Positions 36,980 to 49,000 of a DNA stretch of 64,000 bases are shown in pieces (positions within the stretch are counted from its first letter, which is position 1; each line of letters opens with the position of its first letter). The stretch comes from Strix aluco (taxonomy: Eukaryota > Chordata > Aves > Strigiformes > Strigidae). The notes below the pieces were generated by a model, which saw only the letters and a list, made by a program, of their open reading frames with translations, was not told the origin of the DNA and did no database searches. The stretch spans positions 25,356,264-25,420,263 of the forward strand of contig NC_133931.1 in NCBI RefSeq assembly GCF_031877795.1. The letters are read 5' to 3'. The position numbers and the translations under genes were made by a program.

Positions 36980-37640
36980 CTTCCCTTGGGAGAGGAGGAG
37001 GAAAAAGCCGAGAACAAAGAGGGAAGAGGAGAGACAGAGCGAGAGACAAAGGCAGGAAGGGAACAGACACTCCGGGAGCAGTGAGGAGACCCTGGAAACC
37101 AGCAGGGTGGGAGTGGGAAAGGGCAGCCGTACAGCAGCAGCACTGGGGACCGCAAGGAGGGGATGTGGGAAGTGGAAACAATATCAGAAAAGGAAAATAG
37201 GACAATGAAATGCAGCAGGAGAGAAAAGAAAGAGCCTGAGGGACTAGGGTTGGGCAAAAGTTGGCAGAGAAGAAACTGGAGCTGGGCAGCTGATTGGAGA
37301 TAGCAGGCAGGAGCGTGGAATAAGTGAAGAGGGCACAAAAAGGGGCAGAAGGAAACAAAAAAGTGATGATAAGGCTCCGGAAGGAACTGGGTCATGGCAA
37401 GAAAAAATAGCTGAAATGCTAAGTATAGAGCAGAAAGGATGGGAGTGGCAAAGGGGAGTAGAAGTAACAGAAGTGAGGCATCAGAAAAGTGAAGCCGAAG
37501 GGACAGGAGGAGGGGGGAATGTCCCAGAGCAGAAAGCAGCTGATGAAAAGGGAAGGGAATGGTCAGGAGGGCGGCTGTAAAGCCAGGGGATAGGCAGAAG
37601 GAGTAAAAGCATAATAAATAAAAGGGGGTGAAAAAATGGA
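36980..37640. repeat. Purine-rich, strand-asymmetric low-complexity tract
   Basis: The + strand is dominated by G and A (for example GAGGAGGAAAAAGCC and AGGGAAGAGGAGAGAC). Because the complementary strand is pyrimidine-rich and poor in stop codons, minus-strand frames of 227 and 284 codons run through it. These translate to Phe/Leu/Pro/Ser-rich strings without domain features, so I treat the tract as non-coding. Confidence 0.7.
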
Positions 37641-39452
37641 ATGGAGAGATGTGGGAATTGGTTTTGCAGAACACTTGCCTCATTTCTGCACTGTCACTGA
37701 TACTCTTTTGTAGCCCTGATTCTTCACAGTTCATTTGCCAGCACCTCGCAGTACATCTATCCTACTAAAAAGAAGCCAAGGCAATGACAGGCCCCGTTCT
37801 CTAATCCAAGCTATATGATGTGTCCCACATCCACACGGTCACATTCAAATGGCCGTCTAGGGACAGCCCCTGGCACAAGCCATAACTTGTAACAGGCCTG
37901 GGTGCTGGCTGGAAAAGTGCTAACCGGCATGGGCCAAAACCACACCAGGGATCTCGCTAAGCCCTGCATGGAGGACTGCAGGGCAGCGTGTGAGCCCCTG
38001 CCTAGCAGAGATGCAGCCGGGGTGTCTTGGAACCTGAGTCCTTCACTTGCTTTTAATGTCCCCCTCATGCTCCTTATCTCCCCTAGCGTCTCTCCCCAAG
38101 AGCTGAGGGAGCCTGCTGGGACTGAGATCCCTACAGGCAAACTGGGACCTACCGGGCTAATGCCTGATCCATATGCCCCGCCTGGGTCTGCCTCATCCCA
38201 CTGATGTGTGTGTTGCACTGGGAGCGGTGCCAAAAGCCCAGCCCTGTCTTGGTGGTAAAGGAGAAGGAGGAAGAAAATTACAAGAAAGTCCAGTGTACGA
38301 CTGCCTGGCCCATGAAGGCACCTAATGGAGGTGTGTGGTCAGAGATGTCAGATTCAACGTGGGGTGAAAGCCAGATTCCCTTTATTTGCTATGGACTGAG
38401 CTTCCACTGCTAAACACGTACAACCCTCAGGCTGCAGCTTCTCTTTCTGGAATGAGAGGAAAATCCACCGGTGGCAGAGCTGGGGCAGATAGGAGAGACA
38501 GGAAGAAGTAGAGAATGGGAGATCAGGAGAGAAGAGGAGGGAAGCTCAGCACAGGGCAAAGGAAACCAACGTGGGGAAGTGGAGGAGGGTGACTTGTGGC
38601 TGCCAGCAGCAGCAGTGCCATGTTCAAGCAGGAGGATGAGAAGGAGGTCAGGAAGAGGCAAGGAGGGAACGGGACAGGTAGGGTAACGCAAGCTTGTTAC
38701 CATGCTTTGTCCGTGGTGGTGAACCCTAGATAGGTGGTTGGATTAAGCCATTTGGAGAGCTGACATGCCTTACACTGGTGGGTGCACCTCTAAAAAGCCA
38801 AACAAAAAGGGGTGGGTGAATCCTCCTGCTTCTGCTCCACGGCTGTCTTCTGCATGACCAGCTCAAGGATCTGTGTCCTTTGAGGCTTTCCCGCCGGGGC
38901 TGCCTTGATTATCTTGCAGTTCTGCCTGCCCAGCGCTGCCCTGCACTGCATTTTCCCAAGCCCCAGCCTGTCACCATGCTCCTCTGAAGACTGGTCCCCA
39001 GTTGGTGGCTGTGCAGATGTTGAGAGAAGGGGAACAGTCTCTGGCTCTTCTCTCCTGTGCTTTCCCTTCCCTCTCTGTTGGGTGGCAGGGCCCGCCTCAA
39101 GGCTGCCCACTAGCTGGGCCCTGGTGCATCCCAGGGCGAGACCCCCGCTTTCTACCAAATTCTCCGTCCTGAGAGACCCCTGCTTTGTGCCCAGCTCTCG
39201 GGCACATGGCCGTGGGAATATGGAGAGCCTCGAGCAAGATCCTTAGCACTGCACGAGTCTGTCCTCACCCGAAACTGCAGCACCCAAGAGGCACCTGGAC
39301 GCACCAAAGCGTTGGTCGGGTGACGAGAAGCGGCACCCGAAGGGCGGCAGCCAGACGCGCAGCATCTCCCCGGCCCTCGCGTCCACTTCCCACGTGGAGT
39401 CCACAGCGAGGAGGGAGCAAAGGGACCCCCAAGCACCCGACCGCGGGGTGTC

Positions 39453-39521
39453 CCGCCCCGCCGCGGACCGCCCCGCGGGGGCGGGCTGGGTGCCCCCACG
39501 GGGCGGTCCGCGGCGGGGCGG
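39453..39521. repeat. Large GC inverted repeat, 30-bp arms, 9-base loop
   Basis: Left arm 39453-39482 pairs with right arm 39492-39521 at 29 of 30 positions. The one mismatch is C opposite A, and the loop is GGGCTGGGT. It sits 160 bases before the GDF6 start codon. The arms contain GC boxes, so the same sequence offers mirrored SP/KLF sites. Confidence 0.9.
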
Positions 39522-39534
39522 TACCCACGGGGCG

Positions 39535-39563
39535 GGGCGGGCTGCTCCGGGCCGAGCCCGCCC
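39535..39563. repeat. Second inverted repeat, 9-bp arms
   Basis: GGGCGGGCT (39535-39543) and AGCCCGCCC (39555-39563) pair perfectly around an 11-base loop, 13 bases downstream of the larger hairpin. Confidence 0.85.
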
Positions 39564-39680
39564 GGGTGCAGTCCCCGCTCCGCGCCACGCCGCCGCGCAG
39601 TCCCCGCGCCGCTCCGTGGGCCGCCGGAGCCGCACGTCGGGCCGCCCTCCTCTTCCTCCCCACCGCCGCCGCCTCTCGCT

Positions 39681-40017
39681 ATGAATGCACGCCGGGCCCT
39701 GCTCTCCGCCGCCTTGCTCGCCAGCCTCCTCTGGGATTTACCTTGCTGCCTCCCGGCTTCCCTCCCCGCCGCCTCGGAGCTCGCCGCCTCCTCCAAGGGC
39801 GGACGGGGCCGCAGGGTGCCGCGGTCCCCACGGGAGAACCGCCCGCGGCAAGGGGGACACGCCGTGGGCCGGGCGCTCCCACGGGCGGAACCCCACGAGT
39901 ACATGCTGTCCCTATTCAGGACTTACTCCATCGCGGAGAAACTGGGCATCAACGCCAGCTTTTTTCAGTCGTCCAAATCCGCCAACACCATCACTAGTTT
40001 TGTAGACAGGGGACGAG
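39681..40017 (+). CDS. GDF6: GDF6 coding exon 1
   Basis: Encodes the signal peptide and N-terminal prodomain through SFVDRGR. The donor GTAAGT begins at 40018 and is followed almost at once by an 18-base C run. The start codon is followed by [20 protein letters not shown], which resembles the mammalian signal peptide in position and hydrophobicity. The frame remains open into the intron, but the strong donor and the exon 2 join define the end. Confidence 0.95.
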
Positions 40018-43000
40018 GTAAGTTCTGCCCCCCCCCCCCCCCCCCGCCCCCCGCCCCTCGCCGCCCCCCCGGGGCTGCGGGCGCCCCTTCCCGCTGCGCT
40101 CCGCGGTGCGAGGCTGCCGTCCCGCGGAGCCCGGCGCTGGGAGGCGGGCAGCAGCTGCATCGGTCACTGGTGTTTACCCCCCGCCCCAGTACTGCAGAAA
40201 AGTGGATCTTTCGGTAAATTGTGGATAGCGTTGTTTTATTTTAAAGCTAACTGCCCCGCGGCGCTAAACCCGGACCGCGGCAGGCGTAAATGCTGCGTGC
40301 GAGAAACACGCGTGGTCGTCCCCGAATCGCCACGGGGTGGTGGGAAACACACCCCACCTTTGCAGGCGCACTTTGGGTGTAAATACAACCTCGGGGGGAA
40401 AAAAAAAAAAAACAAACCCACAAACCACAATCTCTTCTGGTTTCTTTCTGTCTGCCGGAGAAAAGGATCGCTCTTATCGCTGCGGCTGTAAGGCAAATAG
40501 AAAGTTCAAACTGACCGAGGGCAAACATTTGCTGCCTAAAGCTGCTCCCGCGAAGGGTCGCTTTATCGGGGTTACCTGGAAGAGCACCAGCCCCGTTTGA
40601 AAGCGCTGGGGCGGGGACGCCGCCGGCTCCGCTGGCGGGGGGGCAGCCCGAAGCCCAGGTACCTCCCGGCCCCGGGGCTCGGCGGGGGGTGGCCCGCACT
40701 CGCCGCCCGCTTCGGGGCCGCCTCCTACGTCCTTTAAGCTCGGTGTGTGCGGGGCTGGTCCTCGTCCGGCCCCGGGCCGGGGGCGGCAGCGGGGGCCGCT
40801 CCCCCGAGCCCTTGGCTGCCCCGTGGCGGGAGCACGGAGCGGAGGAGACGACGGGGCGGGCGGCAGAGCCCGGGGCCAGCCGGGCCCCAGGCCTTGCCCC
40901 CTCTCTCCCCGGGCAGCACCGGTGCTGCGGAGCTCCCGGGACCCCTCCGCGACCCGCAGCCCCGGCCGGGGCCCTGCTTTGCTTTTCTCTCGTTGTTTTA
41001 TCGCTCGTACCCGGGGAAGCGGGTGGAGGTTTCTCGGCGATTCAGAGGAAAATTTCCCTTCCTTTTTTTCTTTTTTTTTCATTACCCTGGTTTGTGAGCC
41101 ATTAAGGACAGACTAATTAACAGGTTCTTAATTAAGGCTGTGCATTCTTTCCTTCTCCCCCACCTCCCCGATTTGAAGACCCTCCCCTCCTCCCGCGCTC
41201 CCCCCCCCCCCCCCCCCCCGCGCGGGTCCCTGCCCCTGTACCTGCCGGTGGCTGGCAGGGGCGTCCCGCCGCTCCGGCGGCCGGGGGCAGCACGCCGACC
41301 TCCCGCTTCCCAGACGGTTCAGGGCAAAACGCAGCGCCGGGAAAACCGCACGGCTCCCTGGAGCTACAGGAGCCACTCGCTCCCCAAACCGAACCCAAAC
41401 CAACCCCCTCCGCCACCTTCCCGAGCCGGCAGCCTCTCCCCCCCCACCCCCGGCACCCACGGCGCAGCCTCTTGCCTCCGGGGGTCGGTCCTCCCCCGCG
41501 GAGGGAGCTCGGCGGGGCTCTTCCCCTCCCTCCCCGGTGTCCGTCGCGCCCCTCTGGGCTCGGGAAGGTGCGTGGAAGAGCCCACAGTGGGTGCCCGCCG
41601 CGGTCGGAAGCGCCCAGCCGTTTCCGAGGGGAGAGGGGAGACGGGGTTTTGCTTTTCCGCCTTCACCTTATGGGGGTTGTTTTCTTCGTCGCTGTTAAAA
41701 GGGAGGGGGGGCAGAGGACTCACTTTCTAGAAATACGGTTTTGAAAGTTCAGCCGTCAGAAACGAGGCGGCCCGCTTTCCCCGCCGGAGAGGAAACGGGG
41801 TGCTAATTCTGCGAGCCACGGGGAAATAGAGCCGCGCTCAAGATCATCTTATTCTTGATAACCAGAAGAAAGACAGTTAATTTAACAAATTTAGCTCATC
41901 TCGCTGCATGGGAGATTCTACTCCGGGGGAAGTGATTTGCTAACAGAAGTTCTGGTTTGATTAAGGAAAAGCCTCACTTTTCCCCATTGATTTTGATTTG
42001 ATGTGTCACAGGCTGTGACCTTCTGCTGGACCTTCTGAGGGTTGCTTAGCATCAAGCCACTGATTGGAGTATTTCAACTCAGTGATCTAATTGAGTGTTC
42101 ATGTCATAACATATCAAATATTGTCTAGTCTCCCATAATGAAGCGGACCAGCCAATGGCACATCACCAAAAAACTTCAAGAGAGCTTCCGTTCCTCTGAA
42201 GTGGTAGCTATTTTACTGCCCACCTCCCCGTGGGCTCCTAGCCCAGTTAATTGGCGAGCTGGAGTTGTGCTGATGATGAACAGTCTTTGCTCAGGGAAAG
42301 CGGGGAGGGGGGGAGGTTTCTGTCAATTCATTTGCAGACAATATAGCCGCTCAAATTGACCCAATTAGGTGGGCTGCTCTTTACCTAAGCGGCAGCTCCG
42401 AGGGAGACTGCCCGCACGGCATCCTTCATGGCAGGATTTCGGGGTGACAGCAGCCCAGAGAGGAGCGCGAAGCAGCTTTTACTCCTGCCGAGAAACACCC
42501 TTCCCGCGCGGCGTGGGCTGCTGTGCCTGCGTGTCCGTGAGAGCGTCCCGCGGGAAGGGCAGCTCGGCTGCCTGCTCCTGCCTGCAGCAGCCCGCCTGCC
42601 CGTCCCACCGCCCTCCGCAGCTGCGCGGGGCAGCGCGCTCCGGTGCGGACACCAACAACCTCTCCGCCTCGCCTCTTGTTGCTTTCCTTCCCGCTCGAAG
42701 CTAATAAGATCGCTTTCAGGCTAGCTCGAGAGGCAGGAAAGCCACACTGCTGCGGTATATACGTATATATATATCTCCGCATCAGTGGAAAAAGAGGGCA
42801 GAAAGGGGGGAAAGGGTTTGCGATTCCCCCTTCTCCACCCCCTCCCGCCCCCCACTCGCTCCCCCTTGTTACGGTCGCAAGATCAGACAGGACCTAGCTG
42901 AATGTAGGAAAATTACTGTTGGCACATGAAGTAACTCATTAAAACGCAGATGGTGCTCTCGCTGGCCTCAGGACCCCCAGCATTGGAGCTCCACAGTAAG

Positions 43001-46000
43001 GCAGGACAATTAGGAGCTGCAAGGACTCCACCAGGCAGGGGAAAAAAAAAAAAAAAAAAAAAAAAGAGAGCGGGAGGAAGCTGGAGAAGGGAGCATAAAC
43101 AAGCAAATCCACAGCGAGCAAAAACCGCGCCACGGCTCGGAACAAACCGAAAACAAAAAAGAAATAGCCGAGGTGCGAGGGAGCGCGATTTTCAAAGGGA
43201 TCTCCCGTGGGAAGGGAATGCCACAAGTGCCGGCTGCAGTGGGTTCATCTCGCCTTTCCCTTTTGTGTCCGCAGAGCCGCCCGCAGCCGCGGTACCGCGC
43301 CCGGGCTCCCGCGTACGAAATGTCGAGCTCCGCGCCTAAGAGACGGGGAAATCGAAATGGGTCGAGATCGTCTCCTTTTCCTCTCCCCGTTTTCTTTGTG
43401 CAGTTTCGTGTTCCAGTTGAGAGGCAGCTGATTCAGATGGGCAGGGGTCCGACCGTCGTTATTTTGCTCTCGCCATTGGGGTCGGGAGGGGGGTGAGGAG
43501 AGGGGGCAGGACGAAAGGGGGATCCCGAGTGCAGAAACTGGAAATGGCCCGGCTGTGCATGTGGCAGAAGAAAAGAGCGTAAATCCCACTTGAAGTTCAT
43601 CTAGCGCAACATGTTTATGCAAAACAGCGGGTTTCTGGGTGGACCGAAAGCTGCAATATAGTGTAATCTGCGCAGCGCCTTTGCCCAGGCAGTGTTGTCG
43701 TTGGCAGGAGGAAAATGAAATATAAGCAGGGAAGTATTTTAATGGGGAAGGAGGGAATTCACAACTGTTAATTATTTGGTGACCTTGTATTCGATTTGTT
43801 TGAGCCCCTTATAAAAACACTAATGCAGACCAGACGGCCGGAGCGCTGCAGCGAGCAGCCGCTTCTCATCCCGCCGTGCGCCCGGGCAAGGAGCGAGCGG
43901 CCCGGCCCGGCCCGGCGGGGCCTCCGCGCCCGCGGAGCCGGCAGCGCGGGGGCGGGCGGTGGTGGGGAGCGGGCTGCGGCTCCGCGCTGCCTGCGCCTGA
44001 GGGGTACGGAGGGGTTTGGTGTCGTGTTTGTGTGTGTGTGTATCCTCCCCCCCCGCCCCCCCCGAGCTGCGGGAAGGCGCGGAGCTGGCGCGCGGGCGGA
44101 GCGGGCGGCGACGCGTCCCCTCGGAAGCCGCGGCCACACCGCTCGTCTCTCCCCGTTGAAAATCGGGGGTTTCGGAAGGGGTGCTTTTTTTTTGTTTGCT
44201 TTTGCGGAGGCGCGGAGGTTTGCGCACAGCAGCGCAACGGCGCGGGGAGGGCGGTGTGGGGAAAGCAGAGCCCACAAGCTGGGAAACGCAGCCCCCGCGG
44301 CCGCTCCGCCGCACAGGTAGCTCGGCGGGGTGGTGCGCGGCCGCGGAGCCGCTCTGTGAACGGGAAGGAGTTATTAAAGCCTATCAAGCCATTCCGGTGG
44401 CTCATTTCGGACCCGATCCTGATTGTTTATTTTTAATTTTTAAATCCAGAAGCCCCCCTGCGGGGCTTGCTAAGAGGCCGCGGTTTTTGTTTTTGTTTTT
44501 GTTTTTTGAGGACTGTAGGACCGAGCTCTCCGCTCCGGAGCTGTTTAGTTTCCGCCGCCCGCGGGGCGATGCCGTGCTGCGGCCTGAGCTGGCCCCAACC
44601 GGGAGCCGAGGGGCCCGCGGGGCGAACACCCGGCGCAACCCGGGGCCAGCGCGGCGCTGGGCACGGCAGCGGGGCGCCTCGCCCTCCTAGTTTTCCTCCT
44701 CGCTTCCTAGTCCCATAGAAAAAAAGCAGCCCATCGGAGAAATGCTCCTTTCCTTGCGATTTCGGGGTAGGCTGGAACTGAGGGTGGGCGTCCTTCCGTG
44801 CCTGAAGTCTGGTATCTGGGCGAAAGGGGACGTTTCAGTCCTTGCTAGTTGTGGCCAGATCCGTATGTTGTGTTGCTGTATCCCGGCGCCTCCACATATA
44901 TCGCTCAGAAATATCCTCTAAAGCGTCCCCTCGCTCCATTTCTAGCTCCGAGCGCTGGGAACATTCAGTCCGATTTTCTCAACACGAATAATTTTGGAGG
45001 AATAATTTCTCCTCGATCGAAGTATTTCGGGTAGCGAAACCGCCGCAAACGGGGAAAGGGAAGGGGACTCGGTTAATGTCTGTTACAGCAGGTAGAAACC
45101 CCCAAGGAAGCCCCTCTGCGCCTCGGCGCATCTCCCGGGGCGATGCCGACAGACGAGGGGCCCGGAGGCCCCGCGGGATGCCTCACGGGTGTTGCTACGC
45201 TCCCCCTGCGCCCGAGGGCCGAGCGTCCCTCGTGGGGGCAAGCCGGGAGCGGGGCGAGGGCGGGCAGCCTAACCCGCGCGGGGACGGTAAAGCGGTGATC
45301 AAAGGTATATCGCAGCCAGGTGCCTCCCCGCTCCGGGAGAAGAGAAAAAAAAAAAAAAAAAGAAAGGAAAGGAAAAAAAAGAAAACAGCCCTCCATCAGC
45401 TCTCCGGGGTTTTTGGAGGATTGGCAACTCGTCCGAGTAAGGTGTGGTCTTTCCCGGTTACTCGATAGCGAAGCGAACGAAACGTTTAAATCTAATCACC
45501 CGGTGTAATAAAAAACCACGGCGAGGCAGGCGCTGGGAGATGCGGAATTGAAACCCGGAGAAATACCACACATGGAGAGTCAGCCCCTTGTTTGCACGGC
45601 TCGGGTAATGCTCCAAAAGAAATACCTGTCAGCCTTGCGACTCTGCAGACAACGTGTGGGCAGCCCCTCGCAATTACGGGGGATATATGTTTTAATTTCC
45701 AGATTATTGTTAAGCGAGCGCCTGCGAAGGGTCTTTAAACTGCAAATGTGCTTTTGGTTTGCGAGTTTAAATATGGCTTGAAAGAGAATTTGGGAATGGG
45801 AAAATTCTTCTTGAATGTGGTTTGGGTATAATTTGCAGTGATGTAAAGTTAAGATCTGAGCCCTGATGAATTGGCTGGGAGCCCAGTACCTGATCTGCCA
45901 TGAAAAGGGAAACTTTGTGTAGCCTTCGTTAACCCCCGGCTCGCCTCAAAGCCCCGGCTGCCGGCGAGAAAGCGAACCCGGGAAGCAGGAGAGGCTTCAC

Positions 46001-49000
46001 CAGGGAGTCAAAGGAAACGTCCCAACCCAGCCATTCATTTCACCTTGGAGACGGTAAAACCGCCGCCACCGCAAAGCGGAGGAAAGCGGGGAGGAGGCGG
46101 GGGGGCGGCGCAGCCCCCCGGGCCCGGCCCGGGAGCACAGGGCACGCCGGCTGTCCGGGCGCTGCGGCAAGGGCAGAGAGGAGCAGGGCTGCTCTCGTCC
46201 CTCTCCGCTGACACATGCTTAAATTCCAGATAGAGCTACTCTCTTCTTCTCCCCCTCCTTCCCGCTCCCAATATTTTCTCTTCGCCCGAAAAATTAAAAA
46301 ACGGACAGTCGAAATAAAGCTAATACTTACTGCGTAACTAACAGTCATCTACAGTAACGTTACAAATACAAACACACCTCTCCGGTGCATTTTCTGCAAT
46401 GTGGCTTTCCCCAGCCCGGCTGGATGTGAGATGGCTTTGCTGCTCTCTCCAAATATTTCGGTAACGGGAATAACGGCAATGACAGCCTCAACCAGTCTGA
46501 GAAAAAGGCAGATCTCGAGCTGGCTGTTAGAAACCCCGGATTTTACCCCAACCGCTCCTCGGGTTTATAGGAAAACCGAAGAGGACAAGCCCCGATCCGC
46601 GTGTGCTCCTCACACGGAGGGAGAGGGACAGCCAGGGTGTCCCCACGCCGCCGCTGCCGCCGCTCTTTGTGTGCTGGGAAGGCGGCAGCTTCGCTGGAAC
46701 AAAGGGTCCCCAAACCAGACCCGTCTCTCCCCGGTTTGTGGAGGCTCCGGAGGTACCGCTTTCCCTCCCCGCCCTCCGCTGCTTTTCCCACCCTCTCGAC
46801 TGCGCTGGGAGCGAGCCAGTACTGGTTTAGGATTATGTATTCATCTGGAATTATTAGGTTACAAGAGTGAATAAATAGCGTTTATCTGATCGGATTCAAA
46901 GCTGCTTATTTGAAACAACCGGCAGCCCTGCCCCTTTCGGGAGAGGAGCGGGAGCCGGCGGCTGCACGAACCACTGGGAGTTTTCCAGCGCAGAGTCGGT
47001 GCTGTCTAAACCCGGCTCGGAGACCCGCTTGCCCGGGGGCACATTTCTCTGCCGTTCGGCCGTGTCCCCCCCAGCCACCGAGCCAGCCGGGGTGGCCGTG
47101 CACTGCGTTCAACTCCCGCCAAGCTGGAGCTTCCAAGGATGCTGCAGGGGAGCGAGTTGCAGGCGCACCCCCTGAGCAAGGCTCTGACACCCGCAGGGCC
47201 GGAACTGGCGTCCCCCCACCCCGCCGCATGACAGGGCTCTGCAGACCCTTTATAAATCGCTTTCAGCAGCGGGGACCCGCAGGGAATTCAGCCTCTCCCC
47301 GCTGCCCTCGCGGCCGGCCCGCACGCCTGGATGTCACCCCCGAAGGGGACGAGTCCCCGCGCCGCAGCCTCCCGCCTGCGTGGGGTTCCCTGGGGGCGCG
47401 AGGAGGGGGGGAGCGCGCTGTCACCTCTGTGTCCCTCCACCTTCCCGGGGAAAGGGCTGCCCCCTCTTTTCCCGAAAGCCCGGGCGGCCGGGCAGCGCTA
47501 CCCTGATCCTGCACCCCGGCAGGGATGCGGGGGCCCCCAGGGTGGGGGCACCGTCGAGGGGTAGGACGGGGACGGGTGGGGGGGATGTCTGCTCCGGAGG
47601 GACAGCGGCTGGAGGCAGCGCTCCTCCCACCTCCACCCCATCGCGACAGGGAGTACCAAACAGGGCGAGCATCTCCGTTTGAAACCAAGCCTGACACACC
47701 ACCACCACCCTTCAAGCAGAGAGACGGCTTAAAAGCGTGGGGGGGCTGTGCTCAGCCCCAGCTCTGCCCGCACCCTAAAGGTGGGGATAGCGGCAGGGGA
47801 AGGTGCTGATCTGGTTTCCTCGACGGTCGCTGAAGCCCTTGGAGGAAGGTGAGAGCAGCTCGGCAGGGCCAGGAGACTCGTCCGCGGCGTGTGGGATGCC
47901 CAGGTATCTGACAGATGCTGGGCACAGGGAAAGCCAAAGGCGAGGAGAAGGAGGGATGCACATCCCCTTCTGTCTGAAGCTTCCAGTCCAGCTCGGGACA
48001 CCTTGAAAAGGGGTCAATATGGCCCCTGAGGTCTCCTGAGCTGCCAGATCCACCTCCCGCAGCCCAGGCGCACCTCAGCCCCCAGTCGCAAGCGTATGAA
48101 GGGCGGTAAAACGCCCCCAAACCCACGAGCGACCCGTGGGCCAAACCCTGCTCCGTCCAGCGCCCGTAGGCAGCTCCCGCTGGATTTCACTTTGCTTGTC
48201 AGCAGCTCGATGGAGAAGCTGTTGTGGTCACCTGAGGCTGTGACGACATTTTTGGGCTGTGTGTGTAGTTTTTTTGCAGATTTCCCCCGGGCCCCGCCGA
48301 GAGGGCCGGCCGGGGGGACGCGCTCTTCGCCGGGGAAGGAGCGGCCTCGCCGCGGCAGGGAAACCCCCGCGCCCGCGGCGGGAGGCGGGGGCAGAGATGC
48401 GGCGGGCCTGGGTCCCAACTCCCCGCGATGCCTGGAGGGTCTGACCTATTTTCGCCCCGCTCCCCGCGGCGCGCAGCCCCCGCGGAGCGCAGCGCGGCCG
48501 GCGCGGGGCGGGGGCAGCTCCGGCCCGCGAAGTCCCTCTCGCCGCCCGCCCCGCCGTGACCGGCCGCGCCCGCAAGCAGGGCAGGCGGGGGGTGCCCGGC
48601 GGGCACCCAGCTCCTCAGCCGCGGAGGTGCGCAGCCTCGGAGGTGCGCGCTGCGGCCGGGCGGGCGGCGGGGCGGGAAGGATGCGCTCGGCCGGCAGGCA
48701 GGCTCCGCCGTGGGCTCCCGTGTCCTGGCTGTGGGGCAGGACTTTCCCCCAGCAATTCCTGCTGTCCCTGCTGCACTCCGCGCTCCATCTCCCTGTTGGC
48801 GTGCGGGGGGGAACACGCAGCAGCGCAGGGCGACTTTCGAGTATGCTAATCCGCACTGATTAACTGCACCTTAATCCGCAGTGATTTTTACATTGCCGTG
48901 GCGCGGCTGAAGGTCTTGGTTTGCATAAATCATCCCCTTGCTCCTCCTGCCCCCCAGGAGGTTCCCCCAGACCTGTCAGGTAGAGCCGAGGTTGTGAAAT

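Larger units (their letters stand above)
28461..39250. other. GDF6 upstream intergenic region
   Basis: No supported gene. Noteworthy parts are blocks at about 31500-31900 and 33870-34150 that look like developmental enhancers (see separate entries), an A19 run (35007-35025), and purine-rich + strand DNA at about 36980-37640 and 38440-38690. That purine bias leaves long stop-free frames on the minus strand. Confidence 0.6.
39250..39680 (+). promoter_or_regulatory. GDF6: GDF6 CpG-island promoter and 5'UTR
   Basis: GC-rich, CpG-rich and TATA-less, with a run of GC boxes (SP/KLF type) around 39500-39545. It leads directly into the GDF6 ATG. Two inverted repeats with long GC arms lie here (39453-39521 and 39535-39563). 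Depending on where transcription starts, they would form hairpins in the 5'UTR, in the promoter DNA, or both. Developmental ligand genes commonly sit under broad CpG islands controlled by Polycomb; that is inference. Confidence 0.7.

Noticed and set aside
36880-37734. 284-codon minus-strand open frame
   Set aside because: It lies in a pyrimidine-rich strand where stops are rare by composition. The product is Leu/Phe/Pro/Ser-rich without domains, and there is no promoter, splice signal or poly(A) context.
47380-47420. TCCCTGGGGGCGCG in GDF6 intron 1 as a CTCF motif
   Set aside because: Four mismatches to the CTCF core, including the central A.
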